Source: Terrisporobacter petrolearius (GTDB lineage: Bacteria; Bacillota; Clostridia; Peptostreptococcales; Peptostreptococcaceae). From it: DNA of 64,000 nt. Both the position numbers and the translations under genes were made by a program. Shown here in pieces: positions 20,152 to 29,405 of this stretch. Location: positions 1-64,000 of the forward strand of contig NZ_JAHZMO010000015.1 of NCBI RefSeq assembly GCF_020748185.1, given 5' to 3'. Positions within the stretch are counted from its first letter, which is position 1. The number at the start of each line of letters is the position of its first letter. The notes beneath the pieces are model-generated. The model saw only the letters and a program-made list of their open reading frames with translations. It made no database searches and had not been told where the DNA came from.

Positions 20152-21021
20152 ATGGATAATACACCTAGAAGAAGTAAAAGATTAGGAAAAGGTCTTAGCG
20201 CTTTAATCCCTGAAATAAATGATGAGGTTGATAAAAAAGAGATTGTACAAATAAAGTTGAGCGATATACGACCTAACAAAAACCAACCAAGAAAAGAATT
20301 TGATGAAGATAAAATAAAAGTTTTATCTGATTCTATAAAAAATGTAGGAGTGCTACAACCAATAGTTTTAAAGCCTACAGGTGAGGCTAATTATATTATT
20401 ATAGCGGGTGAAAGAAGATATAGAGCATCTATTATGGCGGGGAAAGAAGAAATACCTGCTGTAATTAAGGATATACCAGTTAAAGATATAATGGAAATTG
20501 CTCTTATAGAAAACTTGCAAAGGGAAGATTTAAATGCAATAGAAGAAGCTTTAGCCTATAAAAGCTTAATAGATAACTATAAGGTTACTCAAGAAGAGCT
20601 ATCAGAGGCAGTGGGAAAAAGCAGACCTCATATTACAAATACTTTAAGACTACTAAATTTGCAGAAAAAAGTAATTAAAATGATTGAAAATGGAGAAATA
20701 ACACCTGGTCATGGAAAAGCATTACTTAGAATAGAAAATCATGATCAGCAATTAGAAGTAGCTAACAAAATAGTTAAAGATGATTTATCTGTTAGAGTAG
20801 TAGAAGAAATGGCAAAAAAAATTATTTGTAACAAACAAGTTAAGAAATCGGAAAATAAGCAAAAAGATATTTATATAATTGATGCGGAAGAAAGACTTTC
20901 TAATATATTTGGTACACAGGTAAATATATCAAAGGGTAAGAAAAAAGGTAAAATAGAAATAGTTTACAATAATCAAGACGAATTGAATGACATCTTATCC
21001 ATGATGATGGATGAAGATTAA
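20152..21021 (+). CDS. parB: Chromosome partitioning protein ParB/Spo0J
   Basis: A 289-residue ParB. An N-terminal basic ParA-stimulating segment (RRSKRLGKGLSALIPE) is followed by the CTPase motifs NQPRKEFD, AGERRYRAS and ENLQREDLN. A central HTH (TQEELSEAVGKSRPHITNTL) precedes a C-terminal dimerisation domain. The LGKGLSALI peptide marks this as the ParA partner. GAGGAGG precedes the start in the end of parA. Confidence 0.96.
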   Translation: MDNTPRRSKRLGKGLSALIPEINDEVDKKEIVQIKLSDIRPNKNQPRKEFDEDKIKVLSDSIKNVGVLQPIVLKPTGEANYIIIAGERRYRASIMAGKEEIPAVIKDIPVKDIMEIALIENLQREDLNAIEEALAYKSLIDNYKVTQEELSEAVGKSRPHITNTLRLLNLQKKVIKMIENGEITPGHGKALLRIENHDQQLEVANKIVKDDLSVRVVEEMAKKIICNKQVKKSENKQKDIYIIDAEERLSNIFGTQVNISKGKKKGKIEIVYNNQDELNDILSMMMDED

Positions 21022-21023
21022 TG

Positions 21024-21062
21024 AAAAAAAGAAGGTATTAATTTGATTAATACCTTCTTTTT
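21024..21062 (+). terminator. Terminator after parB
   Basis: Hairpin GAAGGTATTAAT-TTG-ATTAATACCTTC flanked by A7 and T5, probably active in both directions. Confidence 0.9.
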
Positions 21063-21242
21063 ATATATAAAAAATTTATAATTTAAACTGAATCTTTAAT
21101 GTATTTTTTTATAATATTAAATATTTATACACAAAAAATATAATTAGAAAAAGGAATATTTTAGTGATGTTTTTAATGTAAATATAAGTTATAATTATAT
21201 TATAAAATAATAACAACTTAAAAAGGGGGGGAGCAAATATTA

Positions 21243-22535
21243 ATGAATATATTAAGTTTAGGGGAAAAAATAAAAAGGCTTAGAAAAGAGCAAAATATGA
21301 CATTGAAGGAATTAGCTGGAGATAGAATTACAGCAGCTCAAATAAGTCATATTGAAAGAGACAAATCACATACAAGCTATGAGCTGTTGGAATATTTGTC
21401 GAATAAATTAGGGGTAAGTGTAGACTATTTACTAGAAACAAAAGAGATGCAATCTAAAAAAATAACAGATAATCTTATACTAAAAAGTGAAATTTATATT
21501 AAATGTGATGAATTGGAAAAAGCAGAAGAACAAATAAAAGAAATTATAGATATATGTAAAGAGTACAAATTAAATGAAAATTACGGGAAATGTAATAATC
21601 TATTAGCTGAGATTAATTGCAAAAAAGGAGATTATACTTGTGCTGTATATTATTACGAAAAAGCACTATATTACTTTATAAAAAATGAAGATAAAGACGA
21701 TATATACAATTGCTATGTTAATATAGGAAATATATATATGATAGATGAATTCTACAAGGGGGCTTTAACTCATTTTATGTTTGCAAAAGAGGTACTAGAC
21801 GAAAGTAACATAGAAGATGCAGACATATACAAAGAGTTATACAGTAAAATTTCTGAGTGTTACATGAAATTAAATCAACCTCAGAAGTCATTAGAGTTTA
21901 TGGAAAAAATAGACAAAATAGATAATGAAGATTGTATAAAAGAAGAGGTTAATATTTTAGTACTAAAAGCTAAAAATCTACTAAACATTGGGAAATTTGC
22001 TGAATCTAAAGAATGCTTTAATAAAGCATTAGAAATAATAGAAAAAGAAGAAAACAAAAATAGATTGGCTAAAGTATATTTGTCTATGAGTAAAATTTAC
22101 TCAGAAATGGGAGATATAGATAAACACTTAGAATACTCTCAAAAAGTATATGATATTACAAAGAGAGATGAAAACCAATATATGATGGAAAGTTTGTTTA
22201 ATATGATTGATTCTTATGTAAAAAGAGGCGAATATGAGATGGCTCAAAGATATTGTAAATTAGCCCTAGTGTCATCTATTAAAAATAAAGATAAGTACTA
22301 TGAGTATAAGTCACTAAAATTCTATTCTGATATGTATAATAATAAGGATGAAGTAGAAACATCAATCGATTATTTAAACAAGTGCATAGATATTGCAAAA
22401 GGATTAGAAAGTAAGAAAATATTAGCTAGTTTATACATTGAATTAGGTAAGTTATATTCGAGTATATCAAAAGAAAGAGAATTAGAATATTACCAAAAAG
22501 GTGTTATTATGTATAAAGAGTTAAATATTATATAA
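21243..22535 (+). CDS. HTH transcriptional regulator with tetratricopeptide repeats
   Basis: A 430-residue protein. An XRE-type HTH (LGEKIKRLRKEQNMTLKELA, then TAAQISHIERDKSHTSYELL) fills the first ~65 residues, with about eight TPR-like helical pairs behind it (e.g. AVYYYEKALYYFIKNEDKDD, residue ~135 onward). The layout is that of RRNPP-like peptide-responsive regulators (PlcR, Rgg, AimR) but also of unrelated TPR regulators. A G8 run (ribosome-binding GGGGGGGAG) precedes the ATG. It is transcribed with the flow of the par genes but behind its own spacer. The ligand and targets are unknown. Confidence 0.8.
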   Translation: MNILSLGEKIKRLRKEQNMTLKELAGDRITAAQISHIERDKSHTSYELLEYLSNKLGVSVDYLLETKEMQSKKITDNLILKSEIYIKCDELEKAEEQIKEIIDICKEYKLNENYGKCNNLLAEINCKKGDYTCAVYYYEKALYYFIKNEDKDDIYNCYVNIGNIYMIDEFYKGALTHFMFAKEVLDESNIEDADIYKELYSKISECYMKLNQPQKSLEFMEKIDKIDNEDCIKEEVNILVLKAKNLLNIGKFAESKECFNKALEIIEKEENKNRLAKVYLSMSKIYSEMGDIDKHLEYSQKVYDITKRDENQYMMESLFNMIDSYVKRGEYEMAQRYCKLALVSSIKNKDKYYEYKSLKFYSDMYNNKDEVETSIDYLNKCIDIAKGLESKKILASLYIELGKLYSSISKERELEYYQKGVIMYKELNII

Positions 22536-22610
22536 TATTTGACATATTAAATATTACTATGGAAAAGCTTTTTATTGCTGTGATTATTTAAAAAATATGA
22601 TAATAACAAA

Positions 22611-22639
22611 TTTACATTTGTATACTCAATTGGTATAAT
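22611..22639 (+). promoter_or_regulatory. Strong promoter with long untranslated leader before the DUF951 gene
   Basis: TTTACA (22611-22616), 17-bp spacer and TATAAT (22634-22639) preceded by TGG (extended -10). The predicted transcript begins near 22646 and runs about 340 bases before the DUF951 start. That leader contains a possible stem AAGACTGA/TCAGTCTT (~22706-22763) and no convincing reading frame. It may be a long 5' leader or a small RNA; I do not recognise a riboswitch class. Confidence 0.6.
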
Positions 22640-22990
22640 TATGGTATTGAAGCAATTTCTCATTATAATTATATATAAATAGAATAAATAAAAGATTTTT
22701 TATTTAAAGACTGAAGCAATAAAGTTAAATAATTTTATTAAAGTAAATAGTATTATCAGTCTTAATTCATTTCTATCGACTAAAGATAATTAAGACAAAG
22801 CAATTATTAAGGTTCATATTAATACTACTTCTTAAAATATTTATTATAAAAAGTGGTGTTGTATTTATTGATTTTCAACTGAAAACATAAAACAATGAAA
22901 TGGTGTTTAATGTTTTGGGAGAACTATTAAATGTCATAAAAACTAATGCAACAAAAGCAAAATCTAAATTAGTAAGGAGGTTGATTGTTT

Positions 22991-23176
22991 ATGCCAATGG
23001 ATCTTAATTTAGGTGATATAGTAGAACTAAAAAAACAACATGCTTGTGGATGTAAACAATTTGAAATAGTTAGAGTAGGCATGGATATAAAGATTAAATG
23101 CACTAACTGTAAGAGATTGATTATGTTAGATAGACAAACTTTGGAAAAAAGAATAAAGAAAGTTGTAAGTAAATAG
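22991..23176 (+). CDS. DUF951 family small protein
   Basis: A 61-residue conserved Firmicute protein. The family pattern is LGDIVELKKQHACGCKQFEI, RVGMDIKIKC, CTNCKRLIML and a basic tail. The Cys pairs (CxC, CxxC) suggest zinc binding, which is inference. The start is placed at ATG 22991, ten bases after AAGGAGG (22974-22980); a TTG at 22985 would add two residues. In other genomes DUF951 genes also occur near parB. The function is unknown. Confidence 0.85.
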   Translation: MPMDLNLGDIVELKKQHACGCKQFEIVRVGMDIKIKCTNCKRLIMLDRQTLEKRIKKVVSK

Positions 23177-23255
23177 GAAGGCTTTAGTTAAACAGTTGTA
23201 GTAACCTAATAAAATTTATATAGATCATTAGGTAATATATAGGGGGTGCTTTAAC

Positions 23256-24476
23256 ATGGCAGTTAGATTTGCAGACAGAATGAGTAAAATTGAAGGATCA
23301 GCGATACGTGAGTTGTTAAAACTTACAGCTAGACCAGAGGTAATATCTTTCGCAGGTGGGATGCCTGCTCCAGAATTATTTCCAGTGGAGGAAATGAAGA
23401 AGGTATCAGTGGCAGTATTAGAAGAGCAAGGAAGAACAGCATTACAGTACACATCAACTGAAGGATATCTTCCATTAAGACAAAAAATTTCAGCAAGAAT
23501 GAACAACACGCTAAAAACTAATGTAGGTCCAGATGATATATTAATAACTAGTGGATCTCAACAAGGTCTTGATTTTTCTGGAAAGACATTTATAGACAAA
23601 GGTGATGTGATTTTATGTGAAAGTCCATCTTATATGGGAGCATTAAATGCAATGAAAGCATATGAGCCAGAGTTTATCGAAATTGACACTGACAATGATG
23701 GTATGATAATGGAAGACTTAGAAAAGGTTTTAGCTTCAAATGACAAAGTTAAAATGATATATGTAATACCAGATTTCCAAAATCCTTCAGGTAGAACATG
23801 GCCATTAGAAAGACGTCTTAAATTTATGGAAATAGTAAATAAATATGAAATACCTGTAATAGAAGACAATCCATATGGGGAATTAAGATTTGATGGAGAG
23901 AGTTTACCATCTCTAAAATCATTAGATACTAAGGGGTTAGTAATATATCTTGGAACTTTCTCAAAAATATTCTGTCCAGGATATAGATTAGGATGGACTT
24001 GTGCTGCTCCAAAAATATTAGCTAAATTTAATATTTGTAAGCAAGGAGCTGACTTACAAGCATCTACAATAAGTCAAATGGAAGTAAGTAAATTTATGGA
24101 TATTTATGACTTAGATGAGCATGTTGAAAAAATAAAAGCATGTTATGTTAAACGTAGAGATGTAATGTTACAAACTATGAAAGAAGAATTCCCAGCTTGT
24201 GTTGAGTTTACACATCCACAAGGAGGGCTATTTACTTGGGTCACATTCCCTAAAGGAATTAATGCTGGTGAAATGGCTAAAAAATGCCTAGAGAAGAATG
24301 TAGCTTATGTTCCAGGTGAGTCTTTCTATCCAAACGGAGGAGTATACAATACTTGTAGACTTAACTATTCAAACATGCCTGAAGAAAAAATAATAGAAGG
24401 TATAAAGAGAATGGGAGAAGTTTTAAGAGAAGAATTAGCTAAGAACGAAGAAAAAGAGTTAGCTACAAATAAATAA
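23256..24476 (+). CDS. PLP-dependent aminotransferase, class I/II (MocR-lineage / LysN-like)
   Basis: A 406-residue fold-type I aminotransferase. N-terminal features are FAGGMPAPELFP and the cofactor-binding GSQQGLDF. The DNPYGELRF segment follows, and the PLP lysine lies in LGTFSKIFCPGYRLGW. Family members act on 2-aminoadipate, aromatic or branched-chain amino acids, and the sequence alone does not fix the substrate. No HTH domain is present, so it is an enzyme and not a MocR regulator. GGGGGTGC precedes the ATG; a terminator follows. Confidence 0.88.
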   Translation: MAVRFADRMSKIEGSAIRELLKLTARPEVISFAGGMPAPELFPVEEMKKVSVAVLEEQGRTALQYTSTEGYLPLRQKISARMNNTLKTNVGPDDILITSGSQQGLDFSGKTFIDKGDVILCESPSYMGALNAMKAYEPEFIEIDTDNDGMIMEDLEKVLASNDKVKMIYVIPDFQNPSGRTWPLERRLKFMEIVNKYEIPVIEDNPYGELRFDGESLPSLKSLDTKGLVIYLGTFSKIFCPGYRLGWTCAAPKILAKFNICKQGADLQASTISQMEVSKFMDIYDLDEHVEKIKACYVKRRDVMLQTMKEEFPACVEFTHPQGGLFTWVTFPKGINAGEMAKKCLEKNVAYVPGESFYPNGGVYNTCRLNYSNMPEEKIIEGIKRMGEVLREELAKNEEKELATNK

Positions 24477-24514
24477 TTTGTATAAAACTTGTAAGATAGG
24501 TTAATACTAAAAAT

Positions 24515-24542
24515 CGGGCAAAGGTTTTCTTTGTCCGTTTTT
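24515..24542 (+). terminator. Terminator after the aminotransferase
   Basis: CGGGCAAAG-GTTTT-CTTTGTCCG followed by TTTTT. Confidence 0.88.
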
Positions 24543-24554
24543 AATTTAATTTAA

Positions 24555-24580
24555 AATGGATAGCTATTAAGCTATCCATT
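24555..24580. repeat. Second hairpin in the aminotransferase-rpsF gap
   Basis: Perfect 10-bp inverted repeat AATGGATAGC-TATTAA-GCTATCCATT without a T-run on the plus strand. On the minus strand the repeat is followed by TTAAATTAAA. The remaining ~170 bases up to the rpsF promoter are AT-rich without a reading frame. Confidence 0.55.
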
Positions 24581-24751
24581 TGGGAGATTGGGATGAAATA
24601 TATTTAAGTTATGGGGGCTATATATACTTGTATTATTTATCAGAAGCAATAAAAATATACATAAATTGAATAAAATAAATAAAATTTTTAAACACTAAAT
24701 AAATATAAAACTATTATTAAATTATACAAAGTAAAATTAGGTATAAATAGT

Positions 24752-24780
24752 TTGACAGAGCTTATTATAAGTGATAAAAT
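24752..24780 (+). promoter_or_regulatory. rpsF-ssb-rpsR promoter
   Basis: TTGACA (24752-24757), 17-bp spacer, TAAAAT (24775-24780), about 80 bases before the rpsF start. Confidence 0.8.
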
Positions 24781-24789
24781 ACATAAGTA

Positions 24790-24857
24790 TGAGAATTTAT
24801 TCTCATTTCTCTGCTCTGCAAAAGTGGAGCCGTTAAGTCCAAAGGGAGGTGAAATTT
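24790..24857 (+). promoter_or_regulatory. Candidate S6:S18-binding leader of rpsF
   Basis: The leader contains GAGAATTTATTCTC followed by GCTC-TGCAAAAGTG-GAGC and a CCG trinucleotide (around 24828) just before GGGAGGTG. Firmicute rpsF leaders are known to carry an autoregulatory element in which a CCG bulge mimics the 16S site of S6:S18. The match here is by eye only. Confidence 0.45.
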
Positions 24858-24858
24858 A

Positions 24859-25137
24859 ATGAAAAATTATGAATTAGTTTACGTTGTAAGACCAAACGCT
24901 GAAGACGAAGTTAAAGAAGCAGTAATGAACAAAGTTCAAGAAGTAATCTCAGCTAATGGCGAAGTTGAAAAAGTTGACACATGGGGAAATAAGAAATTAG
25001 CTTACCCAATAGCTAAGTTCACAGAAGGTTTCTACGTGTTAGTAAACTTCAAAGCTTCTGCTGATCTTCCAAAAGAATTAGACAGAAACTTAAAAATAAA
25101 CGAAAACGTAATAAGACATATGATAGTTTGCGCTTAA
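24859..25137 (+). CDS. rpsF: 30S ribosomal protein S6
   Basis: A 92-residue S6 (NYELVYVVRPNAEDE, then WGNKKLAYPIAKFTEGFYVL and NVIRHMIV). GGGAGGTG precedes the ATG. It is the first gene of the conserved rpsF-ssb-rpsR operon. S6 and S18 bind the 16S platform as a heterodimer. Confidence 0.97.
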   Translation: MKNYELVYVVRPNAEDEVKEAVMNKVQEVISANGEVEKVDTWGNKKLAYPIAKFTEGFYVLVNFKASADLPKELDRNLKINENVIRHMIVCA

Positions 25138-25179
25138 TTAGCGTTTAACCAGTTTTATTATGAATAGGATGGTGCTTTT

Positions 25180-25632
25180 ATGAACCATGTAGTATTAGTT
25201 GGTAGATTAACTAAGGATCCAGAATTAAGATATATACCTGGAAGTGGAACACCTGTTGCTAACTTTACAATAGCTATAGATAGAAACTATACTAAAAAAG
25301 ATGGAACTAAAGAAACAGACTTTATTCCTGTCGAAGTGATGGGAAAAGCAGCTGACTTTTGTGCAAATTATATCTCAAAAGGTAGATTAGTTGCAGTTCA
25401 AGGAACTTTAAGAGTTGATAGATATCAAACACAATCTGGAGAAAATAGAACTTTTACTAAAGTAAGTGCTAATTCAGTACAAGCTTTAGAGAGCAATAAA
25501 AATAGATCTGAAAACCCATACGGAGAAGGTCATCAAGGTTCGCAACCGACTTTCGAACCTAACTTCGAGGCACCACAAGGATTAGATCCAAATGGTTTCC
25601 AAGCAATAGACGATGACGAAATACCATTTTAG
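25180..25632 (+). CDS. ssb: Single-stranded DNA-binding protein
   Basis: A 150-residue SSB. The OB fold begins MNHVVLVGRLTKDPELRY; a glycine/proline-rich linker (ENPYGEGHQGSQPTF) ends in the acidic tip DDDEIPF, which recruits SSB partners. It lies between rpsF and rpsR, as in most Firmicutes. Confidence 0.97.
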   Translation: MNHVVLVGRLTKDPELRYIPGSGTPVANFTIAIDRNYTKKDGTKETDFIPVEVMGKAADFCANYISKGRLVAVQGTLRVDRYQTQSGENRTFTKVSANSVQALESNKNRSENPYGEGHQGSQPTFEPNFEAPQGLDPNGFQAIDDDEIPF

Positions 25633-25650
25633 AAAAGGAGGGGACTCTAA

Positions 25651-25878
25651 ATGATAAACAAAAAAAGACGTAAGAAAAGAAAAGTTTGTCAATTCTGTGC
25701 TTCTAAAGACGCTAGAATAGACTACAAAAACACTCAAAGATTACAAAAATATGTAACTGAAAGAGGTAAAATATTACCAAGAAGAATATCAGGAACATGT
25801 GCTAAACATCAAAGAGAATTAACAGTAGCAATAAAGAGAGCTAGAAATATAGCGCTTTTACCATATACATTAGACTAA
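25651..25878 (+). CDS. rpsR: 30S ribosomal protein S18
   Basis: A 75-residue S18 with [15 protein letters not shown] and [28 protein letters not shown] precedes the ATG. The CxxC near the N-terminus marks the zinc-type (C+) paralogue. Confidence 0.96.
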   Translation: MINKKRRKKRKVCQFCASKDARIDYKNTQRLQKYVTERGKILPRRISGTCAKHQRELTVAIKRARNIALLPYTLD

Positions 25879-25884
25879 TAAATA

Positions 25885-25920
25885 TGCCTTCCATTGATTT
25901 ATCAATGGTGGGCTTTTTTA
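25885..25920 (+). terminator. Terminator after rpsR
   Basis: GCCTTCCATTGAT-TT-ATCAATGGTGGGC hairpin with a T7 run. Confidence 0.88.
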
Positions 25921-26038
25921 TTAGTTTTAGATAAATAAGAAAGATAGTTTTTGAGATTTTGGGTAAATTATGCAAGTGAAATATTAAATTATTACTTGGA
26001 AAATTATAAATATGGATAATTTGATAATATTATTATAA

Positions 26039-26063
26039 GGAAGGCACAAGCCCTCCCTTTTTC
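26039..26063 (+). terminator. Possible terminator-like hairpin before the MazG-like gene
   Basis: AAGGAAGGC-ACAA-GCCCTCCCTTTTT forms an imperfect stem followed by T5. There is no gene between it and the rpsR terminator, so it may end a short transcript or act as an attenuator. A TGATATAAT extended -10 at about 26086-26094 follows, ahead of the next gene. Confidence 0.45.
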
Positions 26064-26122
26064 ATTGTATGTTACCTTGTAAATTATGATATAATGTTTA
26101 TATATTGAGGAGGGGGAAGATT

Positions 26123-26443
26123 GTGCGAATAGAAAAAGGTTCTGATATTACAAAAAATGTAAAAATAATAGAATGGATAAAAAATGAAATACTAATAAGT
26201 ATAAGTAATTTGTTTAATCTAATATTTAAGGGCGTAAAACCTATTGACGATGGACTTCAAAATGCAATAGCTAATTTAATTATGTTGTCATATCTTTTAG
26301 GAAAAAGATTAGGCATTAGTTTTGATGAAATAGATCATAAAATAAAGGAAAAAGCAAAAGAAGGGATAAAGGAAGAGCACAGTATAGAAACCTGGTTTGG
26401 GGATTTGTCAGAATTGGAAAAACACATGGACAATAGGGAGTGA
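26123..26443 (+). CDS. MazG-like family protein
   Basis: A 106-residue protein resembling the MazG-like family found upstream of yybS/gdpP in clostridia. The N-terminal IEWIKNEIL and AIANLIMLSYLLGKRLGIS helices resemble the all-alpha NTP pyrophosphatase fold. The full ExxE12-28ExxD metal set is not obvious, so enzymatic activity is uncertain. The start is GTG at 26123, seven bases after GAGGAGGGGG; an in-frame TTG at 26105 lies upstream of the ribosome-binding site. Confidence 0.7.
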   Translation: MRIEKGSDITKNVKIIEWIKNEILISISNLFNLIFKGVKPIDDGLQNAIANLIMLSYLLGKRLGISFDEIDHKIKEKAKEGIKEEHSIETWFGDLSELEKHMDNRE

Positions 26444-26449
26444 TATAAA

Positions 26450-27400
26450 TTGAATAAAGATTTAAGGCTATCAAAGGTATTACAGATAGTCATTTTAGCT
26501 ATAATATTAATATTGATAAGCTTAAATGTTCCTCAATTAAGTTTAATATTATTATTAATACCAATACCTTTTGCATTAATCGGAACATTATCAAATATTA
26601 AAAATAATATAATATCACTAATAATTCCACTCTTTGCTTTAATATTTTTAAGTAAACCTATATATGCAGTTGATATATTTATAAACAGCATTGTTCCTGG
26701 AACAGTTATAGGTATTATAGTTAAAAAAGTTTTAAGTAAAGAAGATAGCAATAAATATGAACCGATTTTTGCAGGTTCTATAGTGTTTATGCTTTCTATA
26801 GTAGTACATTATATTATATCGAAATATGCTTTCGGAGTTGATATCTTAAATGAGATGATTCAAGTATTCAATGAAAGTATAGAAGCACAAAAAAGCCTGT
26901 TACAATCTATAAGTAACAATGAATTATTAAGTACAACAAATATTATAGATACATTTAAAAATATAATACCGACTATATTATTTTTTAGAGGAATGATTTC
27001 ATCAATAATTATATATTTTGTTGAAATATATGCTCTTAAAAGAATGAAATATGGAAGTTTTGATGAAATAAAATTCAGGAATTTTTATTTACCGGGAAAT
27101 GCTATCGTTATTTCGTTCGTATTATATTTGTTAATGTTTGGTTTGTCTTATATAAAAACGCCATTGTATACAGATGCAATATTCTTAAATCTACAAATGG
27201 TATTTAATTTTATGTTTATAGTACAAGGCATAGCCGTATCTATTTATTTTATAAAAAAATGGTTAAAAAATGGAATAAATAAAAAAGTATTTATAGGTGC
27301 AATGTGCGTAGGGATATTTGGAATGACAGGAATTTCTTTTATAGGTATGATAGACAGTATATTAGACTTTAGAAATGTGAGAGCTTATAAATCTATATAG
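26450..27400 (+). CDS. yybS: DUF2232 membrane protein (YybS family)
   Basis: A 316-residue integral membrane protein with about eight hydrophobic segments (near 12-60, 70-90, 105-125, 175-195, 215-240, 260-285 and 290-305). It is the usual upstream neighbour of gdpP. The TTG start follows GGGAGTGATATAAA. In Bacillus yybS is also adjacent to gdpP; the function is not established. Confidence 0.85.
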   Translation: MNKDLRLSKVLQIVILAIILILISLNVPQLSLILLLIPIPFALIGTLSNIKNNIISLIIPLFALIFLSKPIYAVDIFINSIVPGTVIGIIVKKVLSKEDSNKYEPIFAGSIVFMLSIVVHYIISKYAFGVDILNEMIQVFNESIEAQKSLLQSISNNELLSTTNIIDTFKNIIPTILFFRGMISSIIIYFVEIYALKRMKYGSFDEIKFRNFYLPGNAIVISFVLYLLMFGLSYIKTPLYTDAIFLNLQMVFNFMFIVQGIAVSIYFIKKWLKNGINKKVFIGAMCVGIFGMTGISFIGMIDSILDFRNVRAYKSI

Positions 27401-27410
27401 GAGGATAGGA

Positions 27411-29405
27411 ATGAGGAATAAACCAAGTTTTAAAATAAATATGCCAGAAATAAATATATATATATTAATTATTGGAATAACAAGTTTAATCCTGCTTTTC
27501 TATAATTTGTATATAGGATGTTTGTTTTTCTTTGGATTTATTTATATAGTATTTCACAATTGGAGAATTGCTAATTTTAGAAAAAAAGAGTGGAATAGGT
27601 ACATCGAGAATCTGTCTTTAGATATAGATGAAACAACAAAAAAGGCTATAATGAATCTACCTATACCTCTTTGTATTCTCGAATTTGATGGAAATATATC
27701 ATGGTATAATAAGAAGTTTTATGACATTACACAGTCACCAGATTTGCTTGGCGAAAATATTGACAATATAGTTAAAAATCTTAATTTAAGAAAAGTATTA
27801 AATGAAAATAAAGAAATGTATACTGAGGTAAGCTACAAAGATAGAGAGTATACAGTTGTTTATAATGTTATAAAAAATGAACAAGAGGATCAAGTGAAAT
27901 ATTTAATGATGCTTTACTGGATAGATAAAACACAATATTTAGATCTTTCTCAAAGATATGAGGAAGAAAAAAATATCATAATGCTAATTCAGGTAGATGG
28001 ATACGATGAAGTATTAAAGAGCGCTGATGAGGAAAAAAGATCTTTAATTTCTGTAGAATTAGAGAGAATACTATCTAGCTTAGAAACATCTTTACAAGCG
28101 GCAGTAAAAAGAACATCAAAGGATAAATACATAGTGATAACTAATCAAAAAGGTTTATCTAAACTTCAAGAAAATAAATTTGCCATATTGGACACAATAA
28201 GAGGTATTGATTATGGAAATACACTTCCTGTAACAATAAGTATAGGCGTTGGCAGAAGTGGAGACTCAATTTATGAAAATATTAAACTTGCTACTGGAGC
28301 TTTGGATTTAGCTCTAGGTAGAGGTGGAGACCAAGCTATTGTAAAAACCAAAGATAAGTTTGAGTTTTATGGTGGAAAGTCTAAGGCAGTTGAAAAGACA
28401 ACAAAGGTTAAATCTAGGTTAATAGGTCATGCATTAAAAGAGATAGTATCTCAAAGTCAAATTATTTATATAATGGGTCATAAATATCCTGATTTAGACG
28501 CTATGGGAGCAGCAGTAGGTATATATGATATATGTAAATCTTTGAAAAAAGAAACATATATAGTATTGGACTCTGTTAACGAGTCTATAGATGAGTTTGT
28601 AAGCAGGTTGAACAAATGTGAACACTATAAGGATTTATTTATAAGTAAAGAAGATGCAATAAAAAATTGTACTAGAGATACATTAGTCGTTGTAGTTGAT
28701 ACTCATAGGCCTAGTTATACGGAATGCGAAGAGTTGCTAGGGATAAGCAAAAAAGTAGCTGTAATAGACCACCATAGAAAAGGTGTAGAATCTATTCAAG
28801 ATACTGTTTTATCATTCCATGAAATATATGTATCATCTACTTGTGAAATGGTAACAGAAGTTGTCCAATATTTAGAGGATGATGTTAAAATAAATAAACT
28901 TACAGCAGAAGGGCTTCTTGCAGGTATAAGTTTAGATACAAAATTCTTTGCATTTAAAACAGGAGTAAGGACTTTTGAGGCAGCTTCTTATTTAAAGAAG
29001 GTAGGAGCAGATACTACAGAAGTTAAGAAACTATTTAGATCAAATGTGGAAGATTTTAAAACCAAGGCAGAAATTATAAGTAATACTCGTATTATTGATA
29101 ATAAAATTTGTATATCTTATTCAAAAATACAGTCTGAAAATATTAACGTGGTTATTGCTCAGGCTGCAGATGAATTATTGACAGTAAAAAAGATAGAGGC
29201 ATCATTTGTGCTTGGTGAAAAAGATGAAACTGTATTCATAAGTGCAAGGTCATTAGGAAAAATAAATGTACATGTTTTAATGGAAAAGCTAGGTGGAGGT
29301 GGACATATGGATATAGCCGGTGCCCAGCTGGAGGGAGTATCTATTAAAGAAGCCTATATGAAAGTACATGAAATAATTGAACAATACTTAAGGGAGGAAG
29401 ACTAA
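27411..29405 (+). CDS. gdpP: Cyclic-di-AMP phosphodiesterase GdpP
   Basis: A 664-residue membrane protein. Two N-terminal membrane segments (~15-60) lead into a PAS-like domain (~75-160) and a degenerate GGDEF domain (~180-310). The DHH catalytic module has DLDAMGA, DTHRP and DHHRKG, and the DHHA1 domain has GGGGHMDIAGAQ. It hydrolyses c-di-AMP and so controls osmolyte and wall homeostasis. rplI starts at the very next base after its stop, an extremely tight junction. Confidence 0.95.
   Translation: MRNKPSFKINMPEINIYILIIGITSLILLFYNLYIGCLFFFGFIYIVFHNWRIANFRKKEWNRYIENLSLDIDETTKKAIMNLPIPLCILEFDGNISWYNKKFYDITQSPDLLGENIDNIVKNLNLRKVLNENKEMYTEVSYKDREYTVVYNVIKNEQEDQVKYLMMLYWIDKTQYLDLSQRYEEEKNIIMLIQVDGYDEVLKSADEEKRSLISVELERILSSLETSLQAAVKRTSKDKYIVITNQKGLSKLQENKFAILDTIRGIDYGNTLPVTISIGVGRSGDSIYENIKLATGALDLALGRGGDQAIVKTKDKFEFYGGKSKAVEKTTKVKSRLIGHALKEIVSQSQIIYIMGHKYPDLDAMGAAVGIYDICKSLKKETYIVLDSVNESIDEFVSRLNKCEHYKDLFISKEDAIKNCTRDTLVVVVDTHRPSYTECEELLGISKKVAVIDHHRKGVESIQDTVLSFHEIYVSSTCEMVTEVVQYLEDDVKINKLTAEGLLAGISLDTKFFAFKTGVRTFEAASYLKKVGADTTEVKKLFRSNVEDFKTKAEIISNTRIIDNKICISYSKIQSENINVVIAQAADELLTVKKIEASFVLGEKDETVFISARSLGKINVHVLMEKLGGGGHMDIAGAQLEGVSIKEAYMKVHEIIEQYLREED

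Noticed and set aside
22560..22592. Ten-codon frame (MEKLFIAVII) right after the HTH-TPR gene, considered as a signalling peptide of an RRNPP-type pair
   Set aside because: No ribosome-binding site, too short for known pre-peptides, and no secretion signal; chance frames of this size are common in AT-rich DNA.
22640..22990. Leader before DUF951 considered as 6S RNA or a known riboswitch
   Set aside because: No recognised conserved core or closing stem of 6S, T-box, SAM, c-di-GMP or ydaO elements could be found by eye.
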